From Avoscillospira sp045652125 (GTDB taxonomy: Bacteria; Bacillota; Clostridia; Oscillospirales; Oscillospiraceae), in assembly GCA_045652125.1 (NCBI GenBank), contig JAZRTT010000007.1, positions 1-25,389 of the forward strand: a DNA stretch of 25,389 bases, written 5' to 3'. The position numbers and the translations under genes are program-made. A model generated the notes under the pieces. That model searched no databases. It saw only the letters and a program-made list of their open reading frames with translations, and was not told where the DNA came from. This document shows, piece by piece, positions 1-6,456 of the stretch. Every line of letters starts with the position of its first letter. Within the stretch, counting starts at the first letter, position 1.

Positions 1-25
1 AATTAACGAACAGGAGGATTTCAAT

Positions 26-631
26 TTGAGTGTATATGGATATATCCGTGTGAGCAGCAAGGATCAGAAAGAGGATCGACAGCAGATTGCCTTGAAAGAA
101 GTCGGCGTTGAACTGCAAAATATCTATGTGGATAAGCAGTCCGGCAAAGATTTCAACCGTCCGCAGTACAAGAAGATGCTGCGGAAATTGAAAAAAGACG
201 ATCTGCTCTACATCAAGAGCATTGACCGTCTTGGACGAAACTATGAGGAAATTTTACAGCAATGGCGGATACTCACGAAAGAAAAAGGGGTTGACATTGT
301 GGTGTTGGATATGCCGCTGTTGGACACCCGCAGAGGCAAAGATTTGATGGGAACATTCCTTTCCGATATTGTGCTGCAGCTGCTGTCCTTTGTGGCAGAA
401 AACGAGCGCACAAACATCAAACAACGCCAAGCCGAGGGAATTGCCGCCGCAAAGGCCAAAGGCATTCGTTTCGGCAGACCACCCAAACCACTCCCTGAGA
501 ATTTCCATAGCTGCTATCAGCGTTGGAAACAGGGTGAAATCACCGGAACAGCTGCGGCGAAAGAATGTGGGATGCCACTTGCCACATTCCGTTACCGAGC
601 GGAAGTTTACGAAAATGCCAAGTTGTTGTAA
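26..631 (+). CDS. Small serine recombinase (resolvase/invertase family)
   Basis: A 201-residue site-specific recombinase of the Tn3-resolvase/Hin-invertase type. The N-terminal catalytic domain has the nucleophile Ser10 in a YIRVSS motif and the conserved arginines of the DRLGR motif near residue 70. A long helix follows, then a GRPPKP hinge near residue 150 and a C-terminal helix-turn-helix of about 45 residues for DNA binding. The start is TTG at 26, preceded by AGGAGG at 12-17. Length is normal for the family. It lies directly upstream of a promoter region with short inverted repeats and a glycan operon. The enzyme may therefore invert that promoter, or it may simply resolve element dimers; sequence alone does not say which. 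Confidence 0.9.
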   Translation: MSVYGYIRVSSKDQKEDRQQIALKEVGVELQNIYVDKQSGKDFNRPQYKKMLRKLKKDDLLYIKSIDRLGRNYEEILQQWRILTKEKGVDIVVLDMPLLDTRRGKDLMGTFLSDIVLQLLSFVAENERTNIKQRQAEGIAAAKAKGIRFGRPPKPLPENFHSCYQRWKQGEITGTAAAKECGMPLATFRYRAEVYENAKLL

Positions 632-632
632 G

Positions 633-800
633 TGTGTCTATTTTACAGGAAGGTGTACTTTTTTACAACACAGATTTTCGCTATAAGCCGGGCCAAAAAC
701 AGCAAATATTTGCATTTCAAGAGTAGAAAAAATGCACTTGCCGTGGTATAATATTTTTAATATGGAAGGGTGTGCCTTTTTCAGAAAAGTACACTTTTTC
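633..800. repeat. Repeated and inverted GTGTACTTTT-type motifs flanking a promoter (candidate res or inversion site)
   Basis: GTGTACTTTT occurs at 653-662 and its exact reverse complement AAAAGTACAC at 785-794. Looser copies are TGTCTATTTTACA just downstream of the recombinase stop and GGTGTGCCTTTTT at about 769-781. The copy at 653-667 also has TGTA/TACA dyad symmetry. The two perfect arms enclose about 120 bp containing the extended -10 promoter. Placement right after a serine recombinase gene suggests these are its binding sites. The perfect inverted core is only 10 bp, so a resolvase res cluster is as possible as an invertible switch. Confidence 0.45.
744..752 (+). promoter_or_regulatory. 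Extended -10 promoter of the glycan operon
   Basis: TG at 744-745 followed by one base and a consensus TATAAT at 747-752 forms an extended -10 element. No good -35 hexamer sits at 16-18 bases upstream, as is tolerated for this promoter type. Transcription would begin near 759, leaving a leader of about 75 bases before the GTG start at 834. The position rules out the longer reading that begins at the ATG at 732, because that codon would lie upstream of the transcript start. Confidence 0.55.
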
Positions 801-833
801 ATAACTACAAAGAGAGATTCGAGGAAATTAGCT

Positions 834-2906
834 GTGGAGAAAATCAATTTACCAACAGCAACGAAAAATCTAAAAAAGAATTTTTCGCTGTTGTTTTCGG
901 CTGTTGCTGCTTTATGTTTATTCTTATCACCATCACTAACATCACTGTTGATGATTGCCGCCATTTTTATGGCAGTTACCATGGTCGCATTACTGGATAA
1001 GGCAAAGCCCCCTTTGGTTGCAAGCAGACTCGCCCGGTTGGTGGCCTGGATAATCTCAATGCTGATTGTGTTCGTGGGTTTTGATTCATTCCAAACTACA
1101 TGGACGCCTTCCAGCAAAGTTGCGGCTTTGGCAAGCGCCCTTCATTTAACCACACCGATATTGCTTTTGATCGTTGGCGTGGTTGGCTGTGTGGTGGGTT
1201 TCTATGCCATGTATGTATTGTCGTGCTGGATTGTTACTTGGGGAACTCAGTTGCTCAAAGAAAGATTGCCCGTGCAGGAAAAATCTGAAATCGTTGCCAA
1301 TTTGAAACGAAATTGGTATTTCCCGATTTCTGCAATGGCGTTTTTCTGTTTGACAATGGATAACACATTGGGTTACTGTATTGGATTGCTGATCGTTTTT
1401 GCGATTATGATTATTGTTGCCAGTCAGTTCACTTCTGTATGGATCATTGTCAAACAGCACACTATCGTAGAAAAAATTCTGTGCCTTCTAAGCGCTATCG
1501 GCATCTCCTTAGGAAATCAAAATCATTTTTACGAAGAAACGGTAAAGCTGACAGGTAAAATGGGTTTGCCTGAAATCTTCGACAAATTGTTTTTGTTCGT
1601 CAGTTATTTCGGCACCATCTGCGCAGTATTCTTTGTCCTTTTCTGCCTGCTGGTTTTCTGGAAAGAAATAAAACGCATTGCTTATGGTATGGAATTGAGC
1701 AAGAGTGTGAGCCGGAAGGAATGGGCAATTTATGCCTTCCTTCTTTCTGCAACAATTTGCTTTGTTGTGTTTTCTTTCTCTCAGTCCCAAGCGTTTTATG
1801 GAACTGAACTTTCCTATGATATTATCTACACCAGCGACTCGCCATCTTTGGTGAAGGGGGATGTTTATCTGGCATTGACCCATCCGGAAAATGATCTTAG
1901 ACAGCCGTTGTTTGCTGTATTTGCGGCACCGTTTGTCGGCATTCCGTATCTGCTTGGAAGGCTGTTCGGAGTTTCAGCATCTGTGCAAGCCATGCTGATT
2001 AACATGGTTCAGGTCATTATGCTGTTTGTCGCAAACTTCATGCTGGCAAAAATGATGAAGCTCAATCCAATCAAGCGAGTTTGCTTCATGCTGCTGACCT
2101 CCTGCACTTACACGCATCTGCTGTTTACCTTGATGATGGAGCAATATATCATCGCATATTTCTGGTTGATCTTCTGTATTTATCTTATTTCTGAAAATCA
2201 GCGTCCTGACAGGATCGCTCTGTGGGGAGCAGGTGGCACATTGCTGACCAGTATGGTATTATTGCCGTTTATGTCAGATAAGAATCCGGTCAGAAATTTC
2301 AGAGAGTGGTTTGCCGATATGGTCAAGTTCGGCCTGGAATTTGTTGCGGTCATGCTGGTATTCTGCCGCTTTGATGTTATTTTCAACCTGGCATCAAAAA
2401 TTACCCAACTAAGTGGTTTCACCGGAAAGAGTCAATCTTTCGCTGATAAGCTTTATCAGTATATTACTTTTGTTGCAAACTGCTTTGTTGCGCCAAATGC
2501 TGGTGTGAACACAACAGCATTTGACCATATCTCCTGGCAGCTGACCCCTGTGACCAGCATCAACTTTATGGGCATTGTCATTCTGCTACTTGTAATCGTC
2601 AGTACAATTCTGAACAAAGATAAAAAGAGTAGTCTGCTTTCTGCTGGCTGGGTTGTGTTTTCTGTAGTTATGCTCCTTGGATTGGGATGGGGAACAAAAG
2701 AAAATGGCCTGATTCTGTATGCGCTGTACTTTGGCTGGGCATTCCTGGTTCTCCTGTTCCAGTTGGTCGAGAAGATTGAGTACAAGCTGAACGTAAAATT
2801 CCTTGTCCCGTTGTTCAGCATCGTATGTGCGGTTGTACTGGCTGTGGTCAATATTCCGGCGATTATGGAAGTGGTGAATTTTGCGATCGCCTATTTCCCG
2901 GTGTAA
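834..2906 (+). CDS. Large polytopic membrane protein, probable GT-C-like glycosyltransferase
   Basis: A roughly 690-residue integral membrane protein with many hydrophobic segments spread over its whole length. An extracytoplasmic-looking loop in the middle carries acidic and polar conserved-looking residues: Asp335 in a TSDSP motif and His350 to Arg356 in HPENDLRQP. This layout resembles GT-C and GtrII-like enzymes that use polyprenyl-phosphate sugars outside the membrane, but I could not place it in a named family. The chosen start is GTG at 834, with GAGGA at 821-825; the upstream ATG codons at 732 and 762 lack such a site. It heads a five-gene operon, 12 bases before the phosphoribosyltransferase, so it is the likely user of the lipid-linked sugar made by its neighbours. 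Confidence 0.65.
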   Translation: MEKINLPTATKNLKKNFSLLFSAVAALCLFLSPSLTSLLMIAAIFMAVTMVALLDKAKPPLVASRLARLVAWIISMLIVFVGFDSFQTTWTPSSKVAALASALHLTTPILLLIVGVVGCVVGFYAMYVLSCWIVTWGTQLLKERLPVQEKSEIVANLKRNWYFPISAMAFFCLTMDNTLGYCIGLLIVFAIMIIVASQFTSVWIIVKQHTIVEKILCLLSAIGISLGNQNHFYEETVKLTGKMGLPEIFDKLFLFVSYFGTICAVFFVLFCLLVFWKEIKRIAYGMELSKSVSRKEWAIYAFLLSATICFVVFSFSQSQAFYGTELSYDIIYTSDSPSLVKGDVYLALTHPENDLRQPLFAVFAAPFVGIPYLLGRLFGVSASVQAMLINMVQVIMLFVANFMLAKMMKLNPIKRVCFMLLTSCTYTHLLFTLMMEQYIIAYFWLIFCIYLISENQRPDRIALWGAGGTLLTSMVLLPFMSDKNPVRNFREWFADMVKFGLEFVAVMLVFCRFDVIFNLASKITQLSGFTGKSQSFADKLYQYITFVANCFVAPNAGVNTTAFDHISWQLTPVTSINFMGIVILLLVIVSTILNKDKKSSLLSAGWVVFSVVMLLGLGWGTKENGLILYALYFGWAFLVLLFQLVEKIEYKLNVKFLVPLFSIVCAVVLAVVNIPAIMEVVNFAIAYFPV

Positions 2907-2918
2907 GGAGGTAGCCAC

Positions 2919-3779
2919 ATGAAGCATTATCTGAAACTGATGCGTGTTCACCACTACATCAAGAATCTTCTTGTTTTTGCGGCATTGGCTTGCAGTGGTC
3001 AGCTATTTAATTTAGAAAGGCTGACCGCCGGCATCGCTGCATTTATTGCTTTCTGCATGGTATCGTCGGTGGTATATATCATCAATGACATTCGTGATGT
3101 AGAAAAAGACCGCAAGCATCCGACCAAATGCAAGCGCCCTATCGCCGCAGGGACTGTGTCTGTTAAGTGTGCGTGGGGATTGGCGATTGTTCTTCTGCTG
3201 ATTGCCGTTGTATGTAATTGCCTGACATTCCATGTAACATCTACCTTGCTGTTGGCACTCTATCTAATTTTGAATTTGGCTTACAGTTTTGGCTTGAAGA
3301 ATATTCTCATCGTTGATGTTACCATTCTTGTCGCAGGCTTTTTGATCCGCATTCTCTACGGTGCCTTCGTAACAGAGATTATTATTTCTAACTGGCTCTA
3401 TCTGACCGTGATCGCACTGGCATTTTATTTTGCTCTGGGCAAGCGCAGAAATGAATTGAAGCAGATTGGTGATGGAGAAACAAGACAGGTGCTGAAAGCA
3501 TACCCGGTCAATTTCCTCGATAAAAATATGGGAATGTGTCTGACCCTGGCAAATGTTTTCTATGCACTGTGGAGCATGGATGAAAAAACAATGTTGTTTT
3601 ACAACAACGAATACCTGATTTTCACCGTCCCGATTGTTCTGCTGATTACCATGAAGTATAGCCTGGATATTGAGGGTGAATCTGACGGTGATCCCGTGGA
3701 GGTTCTGCTCCATGACAAGGTGCTGCTTACCCTGTGCGTTCTGTACTTAGCGGTCATGTTTGCGATCCTGTATCTGTGA
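2919..3779 (+). CDS. Polyprenyl-phosphate phosphoribosyltransferase (UbiA family, DPPR-synthase-like)
   Basis: A 286-residue membrane prenyltransferase-fold protein. Members of the DPPR synthase branch (mycobacterial Rv3806c) join PRPP to polyprenyl phosphate, giving polyprenyl-phosphoryl-5-phosphoribose. Visible hallmarks are the N-terminal RVHHYIKNLLVF block; the metal-binding motif NDIRDVEKD from Asn56, followed by RKHPTK and RPIAAG; a second conserved stretch around AYSFGLKN; the LGKRRNEL loop; and about nine membrane segments. Quinone-type UbiA enzymes lack the RPIAAG and KRRNEL context. The start has a strong AAGGAGG. The next gene is a HAD phosphatase, which supplies the expected dephosphorylation step. 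No DprE1/DprE2 epimerase genes are present in the window, so the product probably stays as ribose. Confidence 0.82.
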   Translation: MKHYLKLMRVHHYIKNLLVFAALACSGQLFNLERLTAGIAAFIAFCMVSSVVYIINDIRDVEKDRKHPTKCKRPIAAGTVSVKCAWGLAIVLLLIAVVCNCLTFHVTSTLLLALYLILNLAYSFGLKNILIVDVTILVAGFLIRILYGAFVTEIIISNWLYLTVIALAFYFALGKRRNELKQIGDGETRQVLKAYPVNFLDKNMGMCLTLANVFYALWSMDEKTMLFYNNEYLIFTVPIVLLITMKYSLDIEGESDGDPVEVLLHDKVLLTLCVLYLAVMFAILYL

Positions 3780-3793
3780 AAGTGTGACCGACC

Positions 3794-4354
3794 ATGAATG
3801 TATATGATTTTGACGGAACAATTTACAATGGCGACAGCACAGTTGACTTTTTCATGTATGCACTGAAACGCAATCCATCGGTGCTACTGTACTTGCCGAA
3901 ACAGGCGTGGGGATTCATTTTATACGGAGCAAAACGAATTGACAAGACAAAACTCAAGGAATACTTTTTCAGTTTTCTCGCCGCCATCAACACTGAGGAT
4001 CTGGCAGAATCATTCTGGAATCAGAATCAGCATAAGATTTTGGATTGGTATCTCAAGCAGCAGAACGAGGATGATATTATCATTTCCGCATCCCCGAAAT
4101 TTCTGCTGCAACCAATATGCAATAGACTGGGAATCCGTTATTTGATTGCATCTGAGGTTGATCCAGGGAACGGAATGTTCACCGGAGAGAACTGCCGTGG
4201 GATAGAGAAGGTACAACGCTTGGCATCCGAATACAATGTAACTCATATTGACAATTTTTACTCCGACTCCCTTTCCGATCTGCCGTTGGCAAAAATTGCG
4301 GACAAGGCTTTTCTGGTGGATAAAGGAATGGTTAATGAGTGGAAAGGACTTTAA
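3794..4354 (+). CDS. HAD-IB family phosphatase
   Basis: A 186-residue soluble HAD hydrolase. Motif I is DFDGT with Asp5 and Asp7, motif II is ISAS with Ser98, a lysine sits in GIEKV, and motif IV is YSDSLSDLP with Asp158 and Asp162. A helical cap lies between motifs I and II. It begins 14 bases after the DPPR-synthase-like gene. In actinobacteria the 5-phosphate of decaprenyl-phosphoryl-5-phosphoribose is removed by a separate phosphatase; from its position this HAD enzyme is inferred to do that step here. The substrate is not proven, and HAD-IB enzymes also include phosphoserine phosphatases. The ribosome site upstream is weak, suggesting coupling to the preceding gene. Confidence 0.8.
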   Translation: MNVYDFDGTIYNGDSTVDFFMYALKRNPSVLLYLPKQAWGFILYGAKRIDKTKLKEYFFSFLAAINTEDLAESFWNQNQHKILDWYLKQQNEDDIIISASPKFLLQPICNRLGIRYLIASEVDPGNGMFTGENCRGIEKVQRLASEYNVTHIDNFYSDSLSDLPLAKIADKAFLVDKGMVNEWKGL

Positions 4355-4358
4355 AACC

Positions 4359-5420
4359 ATGAGTAGAGATAAAACCATTGATCGACTTCGTGGCTTCGCA
4401 ATGTTTTGGGTAATTGTGGTTCATGTCCTGTATTGGGGAAACTTTTTTACCAATGGATATGTAAACTTGTTGAAGTCCTTTTGCTTGTTTGAGATGCCCC
4501 TGTTCTTTTTTATTACTGGTGCCAGCAACAGTTTTAGCAAAATTAGCGGCTATTTCGATTTTGTGAGCAAACGATTTCATCGAATCTTAATACCATATTG
4601 GGTATTTGCCATCATCTGTGCATTTCTTTCCATCGGCAAGTTCAGCATAGAAGGTAATATGGATTTCCTTGCAGGAATAAAAGTTCTCTTGTCTTGGATG
4701 GTGCCGGTTAACAGGCAAATAACATCGGTATCATACCTTACTTGGGCACTATGGTTTGTCCCGGTATATCTTTGTGTTGTTCTAATTATTCCGGTACTCA
4801 GACGAATGAGAGATTCGACCAGGAAGATCGAGTTTGCATTCTTGCTGATAGGTATATTTGTTGTAACTTGCTTACTGAAAATGGGCTGGTTTCAGAATGT
4901 TGCCTTCTATTCATTTTGGACATATATGGGCTTGTTTTACCGTGACATAAAAACGGCGGCTGAACAGAAGCATACCAGGAGATACTTCCTATATTTAGCC
5001 ACCGCAGGATTGGCAGTGATTTGTATACTTTATCTGGCCGGACAACCCATAGATATGCAGTCTAATAAGTTTCCGCCGAATTTGGTGTTCTTAGTGTTCT
5101 CCATTATGATGATGACGCTAATCATTTTTGCAGTACCATATCTTGATAGGTTTATAGGATGGTTAGAGAGTGGTAAGATGTCTGGCAAGATCTTCAACTT
5201 GTTTTCGACTCGAAGCATGACAATATTTCTCTATCAGGTTTTTGCGTTTAACCTGACAATTCGCCTTACCAATATTTTGATCGTTGGTGATAGCATCATT
5301 GTGTCCATTGCAAAATCAGTTTTCTGCTTAGTGGAAACGATACCCATTTGTGCTGGGCTTGCGGTTATTTTTGGCAAAGTTGAAAAGTTGGAAATAAGGC
5401 ATTACGGAAACAAAATATGA
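4359..5420 (+). CDS. Acyltransferase-3 family membrane protein
   Basis: A 353-residue integral membrane acyltransferase of the OafA/acyltransferase-3 type, which moves acetyl or other acyl groups to surface glycans. It has the N-terminal signature around IDRLRGFAMFW with a histidine in the first membrane segment (VIVVHV), the FFFITG motif near residue 48, and about ten hydrophobic segments. The start is ATG at 4359, five bases after the phosphatase stop with AAGGA upstream; the longer in-frame reading from 4248 would overlap the phosphatase by over 100 bases. It overlaps gtrA by an ATGA. It probably decorates the sugar transferred by the first gene of the operon. It appears the most A+T-rich gene of the cassette. 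Confidence 0.82.
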   Translation: MSRDKTIDRLRGFAMFWVIVVHVLYWGNFFTNGYVNLLKSFCLFEMPLFFFITGASNSFSKISGYFDFVSKRFHRILIPYWVFAIICAFLSIGKFSIEGNMDFLAGIKVLLSWMVPVNRQITSVSYLTWALWFVPVYLCVVLIIPVLRRMRDSTRKIEFAFLLIGIFVVTCLLKMGWFQNVAFYSFWTYMGLFYRDIKTAAEQKHTRRYFLYLATAGLAVICILYLAGQPIDMQSNKFPPNLVFLVFSIMMMTLIIFAVPYLDRFIGWLESGKMSGKIFNLFSTRSMTIFLYQVFAFNLTIRLTNILIVGDSIIVSIAKSVFCLVETIPICAGLAVIFGKVEKLEIRHYGNKI

Positions 5421-5839
5421 ATAGAATAACTGAATCAATAAGAAAAAACAAACAACTGTTGCTCTACCTGTTCTTTGGTATGTGCACTACTGCTATCAAC
5501 ACCATCTGTTACGGAGTTCTGTATGAGTTTCTGTGTGTGGATAACATTCCAAGTACAATTCTTGCATGGCTGGTGGCGGTGATATTTGCGTTCGTCACAA
5601 ACAAAATATTTGTATTTGACAGCAAACGAACAAGAGCGTCAGAACAGCTGACAGAATTTGTATCCTTTTTTAGTTGTCGCATTATAACCGGAATAATGGA
5701 TGTGGTAATTATGGCCGTCGCAGTTGATTATCTAAAATGGAACAGCTTGATTTGGAAGTTAATCTCAAATATCATCGTAACGATAATCAATTATGTAGCG
5801 AGTAAGTTTATAATTTTTAAGAACGACAGCAAGAATTAA
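5417..5839 (+). CDS. GtrA family membrane protein (probable lipid-linked sugar flippase)
   Basis: A 140-residue protein with four membrane segments and the GtrA pattern: LLYLFFGMCTTAINT in the first segment, then WLVAVIFAFVTNKIFVF, a third segment with IITGIMDVV, and the C-terminal VTIINYVASKFIIF. GtrA proteins help move polyprenyl-phosphate sugars across the membrane; a GtrA-like protein (Rv3789) is linked to the mycobacterial decaprenyl-phospho-arabinose pathway. The ATG overlaps the acyltransferase stop codon as ATGA, so translation is probably coupled. It is the last gene of the cassette and is followed directly by the hairpin cluster containing the candidate oriT. Confidence 0.88.
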   Translation: MNRITESIRKNKQLLLYLFFGMCTTAINTICYGVLYEFLCVDNIPSTILAWLVAVIFAFVTNKIFVFDSKRTRASEQLTEFVSFFSCRIITGIMDVVIMAVAVDYLKWNSLIWKLISNIIVTIINYVASKFIIFKNDSKN

Positions 5840-5841
5840 AA

Positions 5842-5895
5842 CCCTTAGTTTACTAAGGGCGCACTTCTATACAGGGGAAAGCCCTGTATGTGCGC
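5842..5895 (-). other. oriT: Candidate origin of transfer (oriT) of the MOBQ type
   Basis: On the minus strand an 8-bp inverted repeat ATACAGGG/CCCTGTAT (5882-5889 and 5869-5876) is followed at once by AGAAGTGCG and CCCT. This is the RSF1010/R1162 arrangement of an inverted repeat then a TAAxTGCG/CCCT nick core, recalled from the literature. The predicted nick lies between 5859 and 5860. GCGCAC/GTGCGC (5859-5864, 5890-5895) extends the stem, and CCCTTAG/CTAAGGG at 5842-5859 forms a second hairpin on the other side of the nick. A MOBQ relaxase gene lies 560 bases away. With this polarity the glycan cassette would enter first and the relaxase gene last. Confidence 0.7.
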
Positions 5896-5907
5896 TCTGC
5901 GAGGCTG

Positions 5908-5940
5908 ACAGCCCGGACGATTGAAAGTCCGGGCTGTTTT
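5908..5940 (+). terminator. Intrinsic terminator after the glycan operon
   Basis: A perfect 11-bp stem, ACAGCCCGGAC (5908-5918) with GTCCGGGCTGT (5927-5937), has an 8-base loop and is followed by a T tract. It lies 70 bases after the gtrA stop codon and just beyond the candidate oriT, so it would end the cargo transcript. Confidence 0.75.
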
Positions 5941-6004
5941 GCGTCACTTCGTTCCGAACAAGGGGCTGCACCCCCTTGCGGCTTCGCCTATCCCTGCGCG
6001 CTTG

Positions 6005-6018
6005 CCGTTTGGAAACGG
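6005..6018. repeat. CCGTTT/AAACGG palindrome in the mobilization intergenic region
   Basis: CCGTTT and AAACGG are separated by two bases, and a TTTTGAC tail follows. A few dozen bases upstream an AAGGGG/CCCCTT pair surrounds a short loop. These lie between the candidate oriT and the mobilization genes and may be accessory relaxosome-binding or regulatory sites. Function is not known. Confidence 0.35.
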
Positions 6019-6068
6019 TTTTGACAAACCATTCCCAACCGACAAGTCTGAAATTGAACACCATACAT

Positions 6069-6104
6069 AGACCGTTTACCGATTATCGGTAGGCGGTCTT
6101 TTTA
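6069..6104 (+). terminator. Intrinsic terminator before the mobilization genes
   Basis: The outer stem AGACCG/CGGTCT and inner stem TACCGA/TCGGTA, joined by two G-T pairs, form a hairpin over 6069-6099 with a run of T residues. It sits 35 bases upstream of the DUF3847-like gene. It may stop read-through into the mobilization genes or act as an attenuator for them. Confidence 0.6.
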
Positions 6105-6138
6105 TATCCCCACATCAAAATCAAGGAGGTCATGCACT

Positions 6139-6456
6139 ATGGCGAAACAGAAAACCATCCCCGAACTGGAAGCCGAGAAAGCGGAAAATGAACGCAAGCT
6201 CACGCAGCTCCAACACAAAAAACAGCAGATTGAAAACCGCATCACCTACTACGAAAAAGGTGATCGGCGTAAGCGGGCGCACCACCTTATCACCCGTGGC
6301 GCAGCCATTGAAAGCGTCGCACCGCTGACAAAGATTTTGACCGAAGCCGAGTTTTATGCCTTTGCTGAAAAAGCATTTTCTCTGCCCGAGGTCAAGGGAT
6401 TGCTCATGCAGGCAATCAACGAACACAACATTGCAGAACAGAAAGAGAGGCATTGA
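6139..6456 (+). CDS. DUF3847-like small mobilization accessory protein
   Basis: A 105-residue basic, largely helical protein. The first 45 residues form a coiled-coil-like stretch rich in Glu, Lys and Gln, and a KGDRRKRAHHLITRGA block follows. Proteins of this kind are regularly found immediately upstream of MobA/MobL relaxases in clostridial mobilizable elements and are classed as DUF3847. A role as a relaxosome accessory DNA-binding protein is inferred from position, not shown. AAGGAGG precedes the ATG at a good distance. The stop codon overlaps the TTG start of the relaxase (TTGA), which implies coupled translation. Confidence 0.75.
   Translation: MAKQKTIPELEAEKAENERKLTQLQHKKQQIENRITYYEKGDRRKRAHHLITRGAAIESVAPLTKILTEAEFYAFAEKAFSLPEVKGLLMQAINEHNIAEQKERH

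Noticed and set aside
732..833. Longer reading of the membrane transferase from ATG 732 or 762
   Set aside because: The ATG at 732 is upstream of the predicted transcription start near 759, and the one at 762 lies only a few bases inside it. Neither has a ribosome site, and the added residues cover the promoter and repeat region. The GTG at 834 has GAGGA at the right distance.
2919..3779. Menaquinone or heme O prenyltransferase
   Set aside because: The HPTKxxRPIAAG and LGKRRNEL context and the adjacent phosphatase and GtrA genes fit the phosphoribosyltransferase branch better than quinone or heme biosynthesis.
5842..6104. CRISPR array or small RNA gene in the hairpin-rich gap
   Set aside because: The hairpins are all different and there are no regularly spaced direct repeats. 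oriT plus terminators explain the main structures.
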